From assembly GCA_903871935.1 (NCBI GenBank), contig CAIQIQ010000104.1:1-64000 (forward strand): a DNA stretch of 64,000 bases, given 5' to 3'. Of this stretch, positions 42,425 to 51,335 are shown in pieces (the stretch's first letter is position 1; every line of letters starts with the position of its first letter). This stretch comes from an uncultured Phycisphaerales bacterium (GTDB lineage: Bacteria; Planctomycetota; Phycisphaerae; Tepidisphaerales; Tepidisphaeraceae). Made by a program: the position numbers and the translations under genes. The notes under the pieces are model-generated. The model ran no database searches. It was not told the origin of the DNA and saw only the letters and a list, made by a program, of their open reading frames with translations.

Positions 42425-43222
42425 TCATCCTCCCAATCTATAGAACTGATTATCGCTCTGTCGGCCCGATTCCGGCTTGATGGCAAGGGCGGCCAGGATG
42501 GCCTGGCGCGGGCCCAACTCGCTTACTTTCGTGTGCAGATCGCTGAACAGGCACGGGAAGATTCTGCCATCACTGGAGACGCGCAGGCGGTTGCAGATCT
42601 GACAATGGCCGCCGTCACCACCCAGCACGCGCCAGAATGAGCCTTTGGCCGTGTCCATCCTGCGAATGTAGCGGACCTCAAACCCGCGCTGGGCGCCGAA
42701 GCGGGACACCATCACGGCATCAGGTTCTTCCGGAGACTGCTCAATTACGCAGTTCAGTTTGATTTTAACGAAGCCTGCGGCCTGGGCAGCGTCAATCCCT
42801 GACAGCAGATCTTCCAGGCGGCCGCCGCGCGAGATGGCGCTGAACCGCTGCGGGTCCAGCGTATCGCAACTGATGTTCAGGCGATGCAGCCCGGCTTCGC
42901 GCAGGGGCTTGGCATGTTGCGCCAGCAGGATGCCGTTGGTGGTCATGGCAAAGTCATTGATGCCGCCAGCCGCCGCCAGCATGCGAACCAGGTCGACGAT
43001 GCCTTTGCGCATCAGCGGCTCGCCGCCGGTCAGACGCACCTTGTCGAAACCCAGTTCGACAGCCGTCCGCGTGAGTTCAGCAATCTGCTCGAATGAGAGA
43101 ATGTCTTCACGCGGCAGCTTGGCAACATGGCCTTCGGGCATGCAGTACGTGCATGCCAGGTTGCATCGGTCGGTAACCGAGATGCGAAGATAATGGATGT
43201 GGCGGTTAAAGCGGTCGAACAT
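42425..43222 (-). CDS. moaA: GTP 3',8-cyclase MoaA, shortened form
   Basis: 265 aa, against 320-340 for typical MoaA. The radical SAM motif CNLACTYCMPEG, LTGGEPLMRKGIVDLVRML and the C-terminal cluster region GHCQICNRLRVSSDGRIFPCLFSD are present, and the protein ends in GG as MoaA does. About 50 residues between RYIRRMDTAKGSFW and the second cluster motif are missing, with no frame break. It may be a genuinely compact MoaA. The start at 43222 (MFDRFNRHIHYLRISVTDRC) overlaps moeA by 17 nt. Confidence 0.87.
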   Translation of the reverse strand: MFDRFNRHIHYLRISVTDRCNLACTYCMPEGHVAKLPREDILSFEQIAELTRTAVELGFDKVRLTGGEPLMRKGIVDLVRMLAAAGGINDFAMTTNGILLAQHAKPLREAGLHRLNISCDTLDPQRFSAISRGGRLEDLLSGIDAAQAAGFVKIKLNCVIEQSPEEPDAVMVSRFGAQRGFEVRYIRRMDTAKGSFWRVLGGDGGHCQICNRLRVSSDGRIFPCLFSDLHTKVSELGPRQAILAALAIKPESGRQSDNQFYRLGG

Positions 43223-44399
43223 AGACAACCCCGCCTTGAGCAATGGAATCCTGGCCAATGGGAACGAACAATAACGCATCACACTGGGTCATGGCCGTGA
43301 TGTGGGCCGAACCGTGATAGTCGATGGGGGTCACCTGATCCGGTGCTGTGAACCGGACAGGAATGGCCGCCTGACGATCCGCCTTGCGGCGTTTGAAAGC
43401 GGTGGTGAGTTGAGCCTTGACCAACTGTTTCTGCCACGTGTGACCCATGAGGCGATAGAGAAACGGCTTGATCAGGATCTCAAAGACCACAAAGGTGGAG
43501 ACCGGGTTGCCCGGCAGACCGCAGCACCAGGTTGACCCGTTGTCGCCAAACAGGGTTGGCCGGCCGGGCTGCATGGCGACGCTCTCGAAACCAAACGCAA
43601 AGCCATTGGCCCGCAGAGCATCGGGAACGTAATCGTAATCGCCCTCAGAGACACCGCCGGAGAGAAGGATGACATCGCTGCCAGCGGCGGCTTTGTGGAT
43701 GGCGGCAGCCAGGGCAGCAGGATCGTCGGCGATGATGCCCTCGTAACGGGCGGTGATTCCCATCGCCTTGAGCTGGGCACAGATCTGATGGCTGTTGCTG
43801 TTGCGGATGCGGGCACCATTGGGTCGATCAGATGGTTCGACCAGTTCACTGCCGGTTGCCAGAATGCTGACGCGCGGCTGTTTGCCAACCATCGGCGTAA
43901 CACAGCCCACTGCGGCCAGAACGGCAATTTGAGCGGCCGTGATAAGCTCGCCCTGATGCAGCACGATATCGCCGGTCCGCACATCCTCGCCTTGGGGTGA
44001 GATGTTATCCGGCATGGACGCGGTGATCTGGGTTATCCGGACGCGCCCGGGGACATCCTCCGATGCGTGCTCCACCATCACGACGCAGTCAGCGCCCTGC
44101 GGGACCGGGGCACCGGTCATAATACGAGCGCACTGGCCGGGACCAATGGACATGGAGGGCATCCGCCCGGCGGGAATCGTTTCGATGACTGACAGTTCCT
44201 GTGCGAGATCCGCCCGCCGGCAGGCGAAACCGTCCATCGCCGACTTCCGGAACGGTGGCAGATCGATGTCGGAACGGACATCCTGGGCCAGGATCCGGCC
44301 CAGCGAATCGGCAAGGTCGACGCTCTGGGCACCCAGAAACCGGGCGGCATCCATCATCCGCTGGTACGCTTCATCATAGGTGATGCTGGATGTGCTCAT
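43206..44399 (-). CDS. moeA: Molybdopterin molybdenumtransferase MoeA
   Basis: 397 aa. MoeA inserts molybdate or tungstate into adenylated pterin. Diagnostic stretches are DLPPFRKSAMDGFAC, RIMTGAPVPQGADCVVMVE, ISPQGEDVRTGD, ILATGSELV, ILLSGGVSEGDYDY and FGLPGNPVSTFV-like CCGLPGNPVSTF. All MoeA regions are complete. The start at 44399 overlaps the mobBA stop by 4 nt. Confidence 0.94.
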   Translation of the reverse strand: MSTSSITYDEAYQRMMDAARFLGAQSVDLADSLGRILAQDVRSDIDLPPFRKSAMDGFACRRADLAQELSVIETIPAGRMPSMSIGPGQCARIMTGAPVPQGADCVVMVEHASEDVPGRVRITQITASMPDNISPQGEDVRTGDIVLHQGELITAAQIAVLAAVGCVTPMVGKQPRVSILATGSELVEPSDRPNGARIRNSNSHQICAQLKAMGITARYEGIIADDPAALAAAIHKAAAGSDVILLSGGVSEGDYDYVPDALRANGFAFGFESVAMQPGRPTLFGDNGSTWCCGLPGNPVSTFVVFEILIKPFLYRLMGHTWQKQLVKAQLTTAFKRRKADRQAAIPVRFTAPDQVTPIDYHGSAHITAMTQCDALLFVPIGQDSIAQGGVVYVRPL

Positions 44400-45523
44400 A
44401 TCGTTCCTGCCTCTACCCATTGTGCATACTCTTCCTGGGTATTCAGGTTACGGTACCACGGCGCATCGGGCATGGGGATGATTCGGGAACGGACCCGATC
44501 CAGCAGCATGGCGATCTTCCGGCCGCCGCCGGTGAGGATCTCGCGCGCCGGGCCGCAGACGCTCTTGCGATAGACGGCAAACAGCGGCTCATAGCGCCCC
44601 TCTCCTGAACGCGGCATCACCAGGTCGCAGTCGGATGCTTCATGGAGCAACTGGCGGATGAATGCGACATCCATGTGGGGGATATCGCAACCGGTGATGA
44701 AGTTCAGATCGTGGCTGGATGCTTCCAGTGCCGAAAGAATGCCCATCAGCGGGCCCTGCCCGGGAATCTGATCGGGAACCACCGGTAAACCAAGAAAGGC
44801 GTACTTCTGCGAATCGTTTGCGGCGATGAGGATCTCGCGGAACTGGGGGCGCAACTGATCGGTAATGTGGGCGATCAACGGCCCGTTGGGCGTGGGCAGC
44901 ATGCTCTTATCCTGACCCATGCGCTGGCTCTGCCCGCCGGCAAGGATGATGGCGGCCGCATCCTGGCGAAGCACCCACCGGCCGGCCAGATAGGTGACAT
45001 CCCCTGGCTGAGTATCCCAATCTTTGCCATCGAAACTCAGGATGCGATCGGCATGGGTAATAACACTCTGGCAGGACTCCTTGGTGGCGGTGGAATTCTT
45101 CTCGCGGATGACCAGGAAGACTCCCGGCACCAATACCGACCGAACGGAATTGGATTCGCAGACAACCAGTGCATCGGCTGGAATCTCTTGCAACAGTCGG
45201 CTGACGCCTTCATGAAGGAACTCCCGCCTGACGCGAAGCCAGTAGACGGCGGCGGCACCGGCATGAAGCATGCGCGTAGTGTCTTTGTCATTGTCCCCCG
45301 CAGTTTCCCGGGTGACGAGGTACTCGCCGTTGAGCGACCCGCATTCGCCACATCCCTGACCTCCGCGCGGGCAGGCACCATCGCGATCCCTGATGGTGGT
45401 GATCTTGATGCCGACGACGGTATGTGCGGAGGCGTATCGGGCGATGACCTGGCAGGCGAACTCCGTCTTGCCGACATTGCGTCCGGCAGCGCCAATAACC
45501 AGGATGTTCGGGCGGACGATCAT
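44396..45523 (-). CDS. mobBA: MobB-MobA fusion (molybdopterin-guanine dinucleotide biosynthesis)
   Basis: 375 aa. The N-terminal half (1-185) has the MobB-type P-loop GAAGRNVGKTEF (11-22) and a cysteine-rich CPRGGQGCGECG stretch (51-62). The C-terminal half (190-375) is MobA: LAGGQSQRMGQDKS (195-207), then FITGCDIPHMDV. MobA attaches GMP to Mo-pterin, giving the bis-MGD form used by formate dehydrogenases; MobB is a GTP-binding helper. The order MobB-MobA in one chain fits the enzyme encoded upstream. It overlaps wtpC by 4 nt. Confidence 0.9.
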   Translation of the reverse strand: MIVRPNILVIGAAGRNVGKTEFACQVIARYASAHTVVGIKITTIRDRDGACPRGGQGCGECGSLNGEYLVTRETAGDNDKDTTRMLHAGAAAVYWLRVRREFLHEGVSRLLQEIPADALVVCESNSVRSVLVPGVFLVIREKNSTATKESCQSVITHADRILSFDGKDWDTQPGDVTYLAGRWVLRQDAAAIILAGGQSQRMGQDKSMLPTPNGPLIAHITDQLRPQFREILIAANDSQKYAFLGLPVVPDQIPGQGPLMGILSALEASSHDLNFITGCDIPHMDVAFIRQLLHEASDCDLVMPRSGEGRYEPLFAVYRKSVCGPAREILTGGGRKIAMLLDRVRSRIIPMPDAPWYRNLNTQEEYAQWVEAGTI

Positions 45524-46569
45524 TCCGGGATATACCTTATGGCTGAGGACTTGAAGCTGGCAAACACATGCACTCCAGCGGCCAGTTGCATGCGCTGGAC
45601 CGATTCGCGCGTCAGGGCTGCATGGATGGGCAGGCCGATGTCCACGGTCAGTTCCACGCCCAGTCGGACTGTCTCCACGTCAATGATACGCCCTTTGAAG
45701 ACATTGCGGGCACTGCCGGCGGGGGCGGCGGGTGAGAGCGTGACATCCTTGCTCTCAAATACCACGCATCCAACTCCCGTCGGGCAATCGGTTGAAAGGT
45801 GGATCAGGAGGCCCTCAGGCGTCAGGAAGGTGGCCGACTCGCCGGTCTGCGTCAATTGCCCATGGAAGAAGTTCCTGATGCCGACGAAGCTGGCGACGAA
45901 GCGAGATTGCGGATGGTGAAATACCTCGTCGACGGAGCCTATCTGGCAGATGGCACCATCTTCCAGAACCGCCACGCGAGTGGCCAGGGCAAGGGCTTCC
46001 TCGTAGTCATGGGTGACATGGATGATCGTCTGCCCATTGGCATGCAGGCGGCGCAGCAGGGAGCGAATGCCCGCCCTGGCCTGGGTATCCAGGGAAGCCA
46101 TGGGTTCATCCAGGAGCAGGATGTCTGGGCGGGTCGCCAGGGCACGGGCCAGCGCCACGCGCTGGGATTCGCCCAGCGAGAGAGTCGCGGGCATGCGATC
46201 CAGCAGGTGCTGAGCGCCGATCTCACTGGCCAGCTGCTCGGAATGTTGGCGCAGGTTGCCGGCAAACCGCGCGCAGCGGAGCGGATAGGCGATGTTCTTC
46301 CACACCGGCAGATGCGGGAACAGCGAGTGGTCCTGGTAAACCAGCCCGAGTCTGCGGCTTTGAATGGGCTCGTGGGTGATCTCGCGGTCCTGAAGCCAGA
46401 CTCGCCCCTGATTGGGCTTAAGCAGCCCGGCAATCAGTTCCAGGATGGCCGTCTTGCCGGCGCCGCTGGCGCCCAAGAGGACAAAGTATTCGCCGGAATC
46501 GACATTGAAGGTAATGTCGCGAAGCCGAAACTCGCCCAGTTGCAGCGATAGACTCTCAACGCGCAGCAT
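45520..46569 (-). CDS. wtpC: Molybdate/tungstate ABC transporter ATPase
   Basis: 349 aa. Walker A is GASGAGKTAIL; the Q-loop reads YQDHSLFPHLPV; the signature is LSLGESQRVAL instead of LSGGQ; Walker B is LLLDEPMASLDTQ; the switch His is in THDYEEAL. The C-terminal 100 residues form a MOP/TOBE-type molybdate-sensing fold (RNVFKGRIIDVETVRLGVELTVDIGLP...). It overlaps the permease gene by 14 nt, so the two are coupled. Confidence 0.9.
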   Translation of the reverse strand: MLRVESLSLQLGEFRLRDITFNVDSGEYFVLLGASGAGKTAILELIAGLLKPNQGRVWLQDREITHEPIQSRRLGLVYQDHSLFPHLPVWKNIAYPLRCARFAGNLRQHSEQLASEIGAQHLLDRMPATLSLGESQRVALARALATRPDILLLDEPMASLDTQARAGIRSLLRRLHANGQTIIHVTHDYEEALALATRVAVLEDGAICQIGSVDEVFHHPQSRFVASFVGIRNFFHGQLTQTGESATFLTPEGLLIHLSTDCPTGVGCVVFESKDVTLSPAAPAGSARNVFKGRIIDVETVRLGVELTVDIGLPIHAALTRESVQRMQLAAGVHVFASFKSSAIRYIPE

Positions 46570-47350
46570 GTTGGCCTCCGCGGAGAAGTCGTAGAACCAC
46601 CAACAGTGCGAGGCAGACGAGGATGAAAAGTATCGTCGGCGCCTGGGCGTAAGAGAGACCAAAGCTGGTGAACCGGTCGTAGATGAGCACGGGCGTGACC
46701 ATGGGATGGTACGCCATGATGATGACGGCCCCGAATTCGCTCAGGCCGCGGGCACACATCAGGATCAGGCCCGAGAGGATGGCGTGTCGAGCCAATGGCA
46801 GGGAGATGGTGAGGAAGACCCTCGCCGGCGAAGCCCCCAGAGTCAGCGCTGCGTTCTCCAGGCGCTGGGGAACGGCGGCAAAGCCATCGCGCGCGGCATT
46901 GATGAGATAGGGCAAGCTGACAAACGCCATGGCCGCCATGATGCCGGCGGGGTGGCCGACAAAATCGAGTCCCATCGCCTCGCCGAGCCGACCTAAGGCG
47001 GTATTGCGGTTCAGGACGCCCAACAAGGCGATACCGGCGGCGGGATGCGGAATCACCACTGGAATATCAATGATGCCGGAGACCAGCCACTTGAGCGGGA
47101 AATCGCGGCGAGCCAGCAAATAGGCAAAAGGCACGGCGACGATTGCGAGGATCAGCGTCGCCCCCATTGATGTCCAGAGCGTCAGCCAGATACTCGCGGT
47201 TACCTCGGCATCCCCTGCGGTTGTCAGTAACTGCCGGGGCGAGGTGGCCAGGAACATGCCTACGAGTGGTCCCAATACAAACAAGAGCACCAGGCCACCG
47301 GCAAAGGCGACGGCCAGCGAAAACCAACCGCGATGGATGGGTTGAGGCAT
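46556..47350 (-). CDS. wtpB: Molybdate/tungstate ABC transporter permease
   Basis: 264 aa with six membrane helices. The EAA loop reads RLENAALTLGASPARVFLTISLPLARHAI, characteristic of ModB/WtpB permeases, and PVVIPHPAAGIALLG marks the family. It exchanges molybdate or tungstate through the inner membrane. Its start codon overlaps the stop of the binding-protein gene. WtpB-like features are stronger than ModB-like ones, so tungstate transport is plausible. Confidence 0.9.
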   Translation of the reverse strand: MPQPIHRGWFSLAVAFAGGLVLLFVLGPLVGMFLATSPRQLLTTAGDAEVTASIWLTLWTSMGATLILAIVAVPFAYLLARRDFPLKWLVSGIIDIPVVIPHPAAGIALLGVLNRNTALGRLGEAMGLDFVGHPAGIMAAMAFVSLPYLINAARDGFAAVPQRLENAALTLGASPARVFLTISLPLARHAILSGLILMCARGLSEFGAVIIMAYHPMVTPVLIYDRFTSFGLSYAQAPTILFILVCLALLVVLRLLRGGQHAAR

Positions 47351-48321
47351 CAGTTGGAATCTTTCGATGCGACTGGTTTGCGCACGAATTCCCGCAATGG
47401 ATGCGGGATATGATCATACGTGGACGTTTGCGATGGGAGGGCCGAAGGCTGGCCGTACTTTTCGATGATGGCCATTCCAGCGTCGGCGCGGAGGAAGAAT
47501 TGCACAAACGCCGTCGCGGCGGCGGGATTCGGCGCTTGGGTCGGAATCGTTAATCCATAGACCGACACTCCGCCACGCTGTTCGATGGTATCGCCGGGTT
47601 TCCGTCCGGTCAGCGTGACCGAGACGCTCTGGTAAAGAGGGAGGCAGGCCGGATCCTTGAGATTGATCTGGTTGGGCAGGATGAGGCACTTTAGGCCGTA
47701 TTGGCCGGCCAGCGATCGATAGGAAATGAGGTAGTCAATGCTTCCTGATTCGAGCAGAGCCAGGAGGTCGGTCGACTTTGGGCGCAGGAACCGGGTGTCC
47801 TTGGCGAGCATGTCAGCGGCCAGGCCGGGTCGATGGTAGTAGTTCTCGGCCAGCTTCATACACAGGATGGCGCGGTAACCGCTGGGGTCACTATTGGGTT
47901 CCGAGCGGCCGAAGGCCACTTTGTCATCCAGAAGCACGTCGAGCCAGTTCTTGTTGCTGATCTCGGCCTGGCGTCGTGATTTGTCGGTGTAGAGAATCGC
48001 CATTTCGTTGGTGGCAAATGGGATATTCCATGTGGCGTAATCCGGGATCAGCAACTGTTCGATGACTCCGCAGTCTGCGGAGACAAGCACATCGCAGTCC
48101 CGCTTGAGCTCGGTGATCTTGCGGGCACACTCGCGGCTGCCGGCGGCTTCGATGCGAATGTCGACGTTGGGATGAATCTTCATGAACTGGGCCGCGATCT
48201 GTTTCATGGGGACCGACAGACTTCCGGCGTGAAAGATGGCCAGGGCCCCTGACAACTCGTCGCCCGCGGCCATCGTCGAGACACACAAGGCCAATGCGAT
48301 CATGGCAAGCAGGTTCTTCAT
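47350..48321 (-). CDS. wtpA: Tungstate/molybdate-binding protein (WtpA-like)
   Basis: 323 aa with a signal peptide (MKNLLAMIALALCVSTMAAG). The family motifs are IFHAGSLSVPMKQIAAQF, AAGSRECARKITELKRDCDVLVSADCGVIEQLL, IPFATNEMAILYT and FGRSEPNSDPSGYRAILC. This wording is that of WtpA, the archaeal-type high-affinity tungstate/molybdate protein, more than that of bacterial ModA. It delivers the oxyanion to WtpBC. It follows the NuoF-like gene by 26 bases. Confidence 0.9.
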   Translation of the reverse strand: MKNLLAMIALALCVSTMAAGDELSGALAIFHAGSLSVPMKQIAAQFMKIHPNVDIRIEAAGSRECARKITELKRDCDVLVSADCGVIEQLLIPDYATWNIPFATNEMAILYTDKSRRQAEISNKNWLDVLLDDKVAFGRSEPNSDPSGYRAILCMKLAENYYHRPGLAADMLAKDTRFLRPKSTDLLALLESGSIDYLISYRSLAGQYGLKCLILPNQINLKDPACLPLYQSVSVTLTGRKPGDTIEQRGGVSVYGLTIPTQAPNPAAATAFVQFFLRADAGMAIIEKYGQPSALPSQTSTYDHIPHPLREFVRKPVASKDSN

Positions 48322-48346
48322 GGACCACATCCCCGACACGATACCG

Positions 48347-50335
48347 CTAGCTGGCAGTAATTGCATCGAATTTGCAGGTCATCACGCACCCCCCACAGGC
48401 TACGCAACTTGCCTGATCAATGACGTGCTTCTGCTTGGCTGCGCCCGAGATGGACTTGCTGGGACACTTCTTGGCACAGGCCGCGCATCCTTTGCACTTT
48501 TCGGGGTCAATGACGTAGGTGAGCATTTCCCTGCATCCTCTGGCCGGGCAGCGGCGTTCGTTGACGTGCGCCTCGTATTCCTCAGGGAACCATCGCATGG
48601 TGCTCAGGATTGGATTGGGCGCGGTCTGGCCCAGGCCGCAAAGGCTGGCATCGCGGATGGTTACAGCGAGCTTGTTCATGTAGTCCAGCACGCGATCGCG
48701 CGGGAGCAGTTCGCGGCGCTGCGGGGCAGCGCGGCCGGAGGTGATGTCCTGCAGAAGTTGGAGCATCCGCCGGGTGCCTTCACGGCAGGGCGTGCACTTG
48801 CCACAGCTTTCGCGCTGGATAAAGTCCATGAAGAACTTGGCGATATCCACCATGCAGGTGTCCTGGTCCATGACGACCATGCCGCCGGAACCCATGATCG
48901 CACCGATGGCGCGCAGTGAATCGTAATCAATTGGAGTGTCCAGTTGCGAAGTCGGGACGCATCCGCCGGAGGGCCCGCCGATCTGCACGGCCTTGAATTC
49001 TTTCCCATTGGCGCAGCCGCCGCCGATATCGATAACGACGCGCCGGACGGTGGTGCCGATGGCGACTTCCACGAGGCCGGTGCGGGCAACCTTGCCCGAG
49101 AGCGCGAAGATCTTGGTGCCCTTGGAAGTATCAATGCCGACGCTCCTGAACCAGTCCGCGCCGCGACTGACGATGGCAGGGACGTTGGCAAGCGTTTCGA
49201 CATTGTTGATGACCGTGGGTTTGCCGAACAGGCCTTTGACGGCGGGGAATGGCGGGCGTGGCCGGGGCATGCCGCGTTTGCCTTCGATGCTCTGCAGCAG
49301 CGCTGTTTCTTCGCCGCAGACGAACGCGCCAGCGCCCATGCGTACCTGGATACGCAAGCTGAAGCCGGAGTTGCGGATGTTCTCGCCCAGGAAGCCATGG
49401 GCCTCGGCCTGGGCGATGGCATCCTTCACCCGTTTGCCCGCCAGCGGCTTTTCCGCCCGCACATAAACAAAGGCTTGCGAGGCACCAATGGCGAAAGCTG
49501 CCAGCGCCATGCCTTCGATCAGGCGGTGGGGATCGCTTTCCATCAGGGCGCGATTCATGAATGCGCCCGGATCGCCTTCATCGGCATTGCAGACGAGGTA
49601 CTTGAGAGGGGACCCGGTCTGTCGGGCGAACTTCCATTTCATACCCGTGGGAAAACCCGCGCCGCCGCGGCCGCGCAGTCCGCTCTTTTCGACCATGTCG
49701 CAGACGCTCTGGGGATCGAGCCGGCTCAGTGCATCGGCCAGCGCCCGATAGCCGCCGGCGGCAATGTATTCGTCAATGGAGGTCGGCTGTATCAGCCCGC
49801 AGTTGGCCATGACCCAGCGCGTCTGCGGCGCGAAGAAGGGGTGCTCATCGAGATATGGCACGACCTCCCAGGGTTTGTGGTGGGGACTGCGGAATTGGCC
49901 CAAAACCAGGTCAAAGGGGATCCTGCCGGCCAGCACAGCATCCACCAAAGCCACGGCTTTGTCCTCGGTGACGCGCTGGAACGAGATGCGCGCCATGCCA
50001 GGCAACTGAATATCAACCAGCGGCTCGGCCACGCACAGTCCGATGCATCCAACTTCGATCACTTTGGCCTGAATCTGCTGAGCGGCAAGGTGCTTGCGAA
50101 TCCGTTGCAGGACGCTGCCGGCTCCAGCGCCGCGGCCACAACTGCCGGCACCAACATAGATGACCGGAATGTCGAGCTTCTCGCGCCGCAGTCGGGCGAG
50201 GCGATCTTCGATCCATGAGCGGTCGGCGGCGTGCGCGGCATCGCCGCAGCAAACCGCGGCATCGATGGGATGCGGCTGTCGCTCCGGTGGCGCCGGCCAG
50301 CACCTGTAGGCGCTGCTGTTAGCGGGTTGCTGCAT
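48347..50335 (-). CDS. NuoF/HydB-like flavin subunit with thioredoxin-like and ferredoxin domains
   Basis: 662 aa. Three parts are seen: a thioredoxin-like [2Fe-2S] domain (about 50-130: VGAGSCGRGAGAGSV, VGCIGLCVAEPLVDI); a NuoF core binding FMN and NAD(H) (about 190-590: GLRGRGGAGFPTGMKW, CNADEGDPGAFMNR, AGAFVCGEETALL, ESCGKCTPCREGTRR); and two C-terminal [4Fe-4S] clusters (CKGCAACAKKCPSKSI, CVACGGCVMTCKFDAI). This is the build of HydB/HndC in NAD-linked and electron-bifurcating hydrogenases and formate dehydrogenases. With the adjacent NuoE- and FdhA-like proteins it would pass electrons between formate and NAD, perhaps ferredoxin too. The start at 50335 follows AAAGGAG. Confidence 0.9.
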   Translation of the reverse strand: MQQPANSSAYRCWPAPPERQPHPIDAAVCCGDAAHAADRSWIEDRLARLRREKLDIPVIYVGAGSCGRGAGAGSVLQRIRKHLAAQQIQAKVIEVGCIGLCVAEPLVDIQLPGMARISFQRVTEDKAVALVDAVLAGRIPFDLVLGQFRSPHHKPWEVVPYLDEHPFFAPQTRWVMANCGLIQPTSIDEYIAAGGYRALADALSRLDPQSVCDMVEKSGLRGRGGAGFPTGMKWKFARQTGSPLKYLVCNADEGDPGAFMNRALMESDPHRLIEGMALAAFAIGASQAFVYVRAEKPLAGKRVKDAIAQAEAHGFLGENIRNSGFSLRIQVRMGAGAFVCGEETALLQSIEGKRGMPRPRPPFPAVKGLFGKPTVINNVETLANVPAIVSRGADWFRSVGIDTSKGTKIFALSGKVARTGLVEVAIGTTVRRVVIDIGGGCANGKEFKAVQIGGPSGGCVPTSQLDTPIDYDSLRAIGAIMGSGGMVVMDQDTCMVDIAKFFMDFIQRESCGKCTPCREGTRRMLQLLQDITSGRAAPQRRELLPRDRVLDYMNKLAVTIRDASLCGLGQTAPNPILSTMRWFPEEYEAHVNERRCPARGCREMLTYVIDPEKCKGCAACAKKCPSKSISGAAKQKHVIDQASCVACGGCVMTCKFDAITAS

Positions 50336-50819
50336 GGCTCTTCTCCTTTGCGCGGTAGGAGCTGAGAGTTTTCCTTACCGTGTCCGGCGCCGCGCTGCCG
50401 TGGACATTTCCATTGACGCAAAGCACCGGGGCCAAGCCGCACGCACCGACGCAGGCGACGACTTCCAGGCTGAACTCTCCATCATGGGTGGTCTGCTCGT
50501 TGTCGATCTCGAGGTGGTCGCGAATCGTATCGAGAGTCGATAGCGATCCCTTGACATGGCAGGCCGTGCCGCGGCAGACCTGGACGTGGTTGCGCCCAGG
50601 GGCGCGGAAACGGAACTGGTTATAGAACGTCGCGACGCTGTACACACGCCCCACCGGCAACGAACAGTGGTCGCTGATCTTGAGAATGGCTTCGCGCGGG
50701 AGATAGCCGAGGCGGGCCTGAACATCCTGGAGAATGGGGATCAACTGATCCTGTGTCGCATCGGGATAGCCCTTCAGGACGGCGATGATGTCTGAATCGA
50801 GCGAAGCAATGGCATTCAT
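50319..50819 (-). CDS. NuoE/HydC-like [2Fe-2S] subunit
   Basis: 166 aa. Residues 80-135 hold the thioredoxin-like [2Fe-2S] ligands: VQVCRGTACHVKGS and VVACVGACGLAPVLCVNG, the C-x4-C ... C-x3-C pattern of NuoE. The N-terminal helices (YLPREAILKISDHCSLPVGRVYSVATFYNQF) are also typical. It passes electrons between the flavin of the NuoF-like partner and the formate dehydrogenase. It overlaps the NuoF-like start by 17 nt, so the two are coupled. The start ATG 50819 follows TTGGAGTACC. Confidence 0.93.
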   Translation of the reverse strand: MNAIASLDSDIIAVLKGYPDATQDQLIPILQDVQARLGYLPREAILKISDHCSLPVGRVYSVATFYNQFRFRAPGRNHVQVCRGTACHVKGSLSTLDTIRDHLEIDNEQTTHDGEFSLEVVACVGACGLAPVLCVNGNVHGSAAPDTVRKTLSSYRAKEKSHAATR

Positions 50820-50846
50820 GGTCTGGTACTCCAACTGCGAGAGCTT

Positions 50847-51305
50847 CTAGAACACCTCTGGATAGCCGATGTTGACGAACACCGTCTCAAGCCGGTTCTT
50901 GTGTCCCAACTCCATCTTCGCCAGCCCCTCAAACGTCGCCTTAAGCTTGGCATCGGCTGTGCGGGCTGCAAAGCCGTGATAGAGTTCCACCGCCTGCTCC
51001 TCTTTCTTCATGGCCAGGACAATGGCATCGACGGGCTTCATATCCGGGGTGAGCGGTGGAAGGTCGGTGGTGGCTGTGACATGGAAATCCGGACCGGGCT
51101 CGAATTTGGCCAGCATCGTCGGATTGGAGGTGCAGGTCTCAAGAAATCGCTCATGACCAAGCTCATCCTGTGCAAGCTGGGCAAAAACGGCCTTCGCGGC
51201 CGCATTGGCGACCTGTTGCTCCAGATTGCGGTAAAACTCGCCGGCATCGCGCTCGCGGCGGATGGCCATGGCCAATAGATTCTCAATGTCTTTCTTCCGG
51301 GTCAT
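50847..51305 (-). CDS. Ferritin-like/rubrerythrin-type protein
   Basis: 152 aa, all-helical. Diiron ligands of the rubrerythrin four-helix bundle are in RRERDAGEFY, QDELGHERFLE, MKKEEQAVELYH and KMELGHKNRLE: two E and two ExxH pairs. There is no rubredoxin domain. It sits between the formate dehydrogenase catalytic gene and the NuoE-like gene. It may protect oxygen-sensitive FeS/Mo centres or supply iron; that is inference from position. The start at 51305 follows GGAGAG. Confidence 0.83.
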   Translation of the reverse strand: MTRKKDIENLLAMAIRRERDAGEFYRNLEQQVANAAAKAVFAQLAQDELGHERFLETCTSNPTMLAKFEPGPDFHVTATTDLPPLTPDMKPVDAIVLAMKKEEQAVELYHGFAARTADAKLKATFEGLAKMELGHKNRLETVFVNIGYPEVF

Positions 51306-51335
51306 TGTCTCTCCAGCAGACTGTGGGCGCAGCAA

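Noticed and set aside
42425..43222. Frameshifted moaA
   Set aside because: The missing segment is an in-frame gap; both sides are in one open frame and the terminal GG is intact.
48944..50218. A 424-codon plus-strand frame opposite the NuoF-like gene
   Set aside because: Shadow of a conserved FeS flavoprotein; no ribosome-binding site and no motif.
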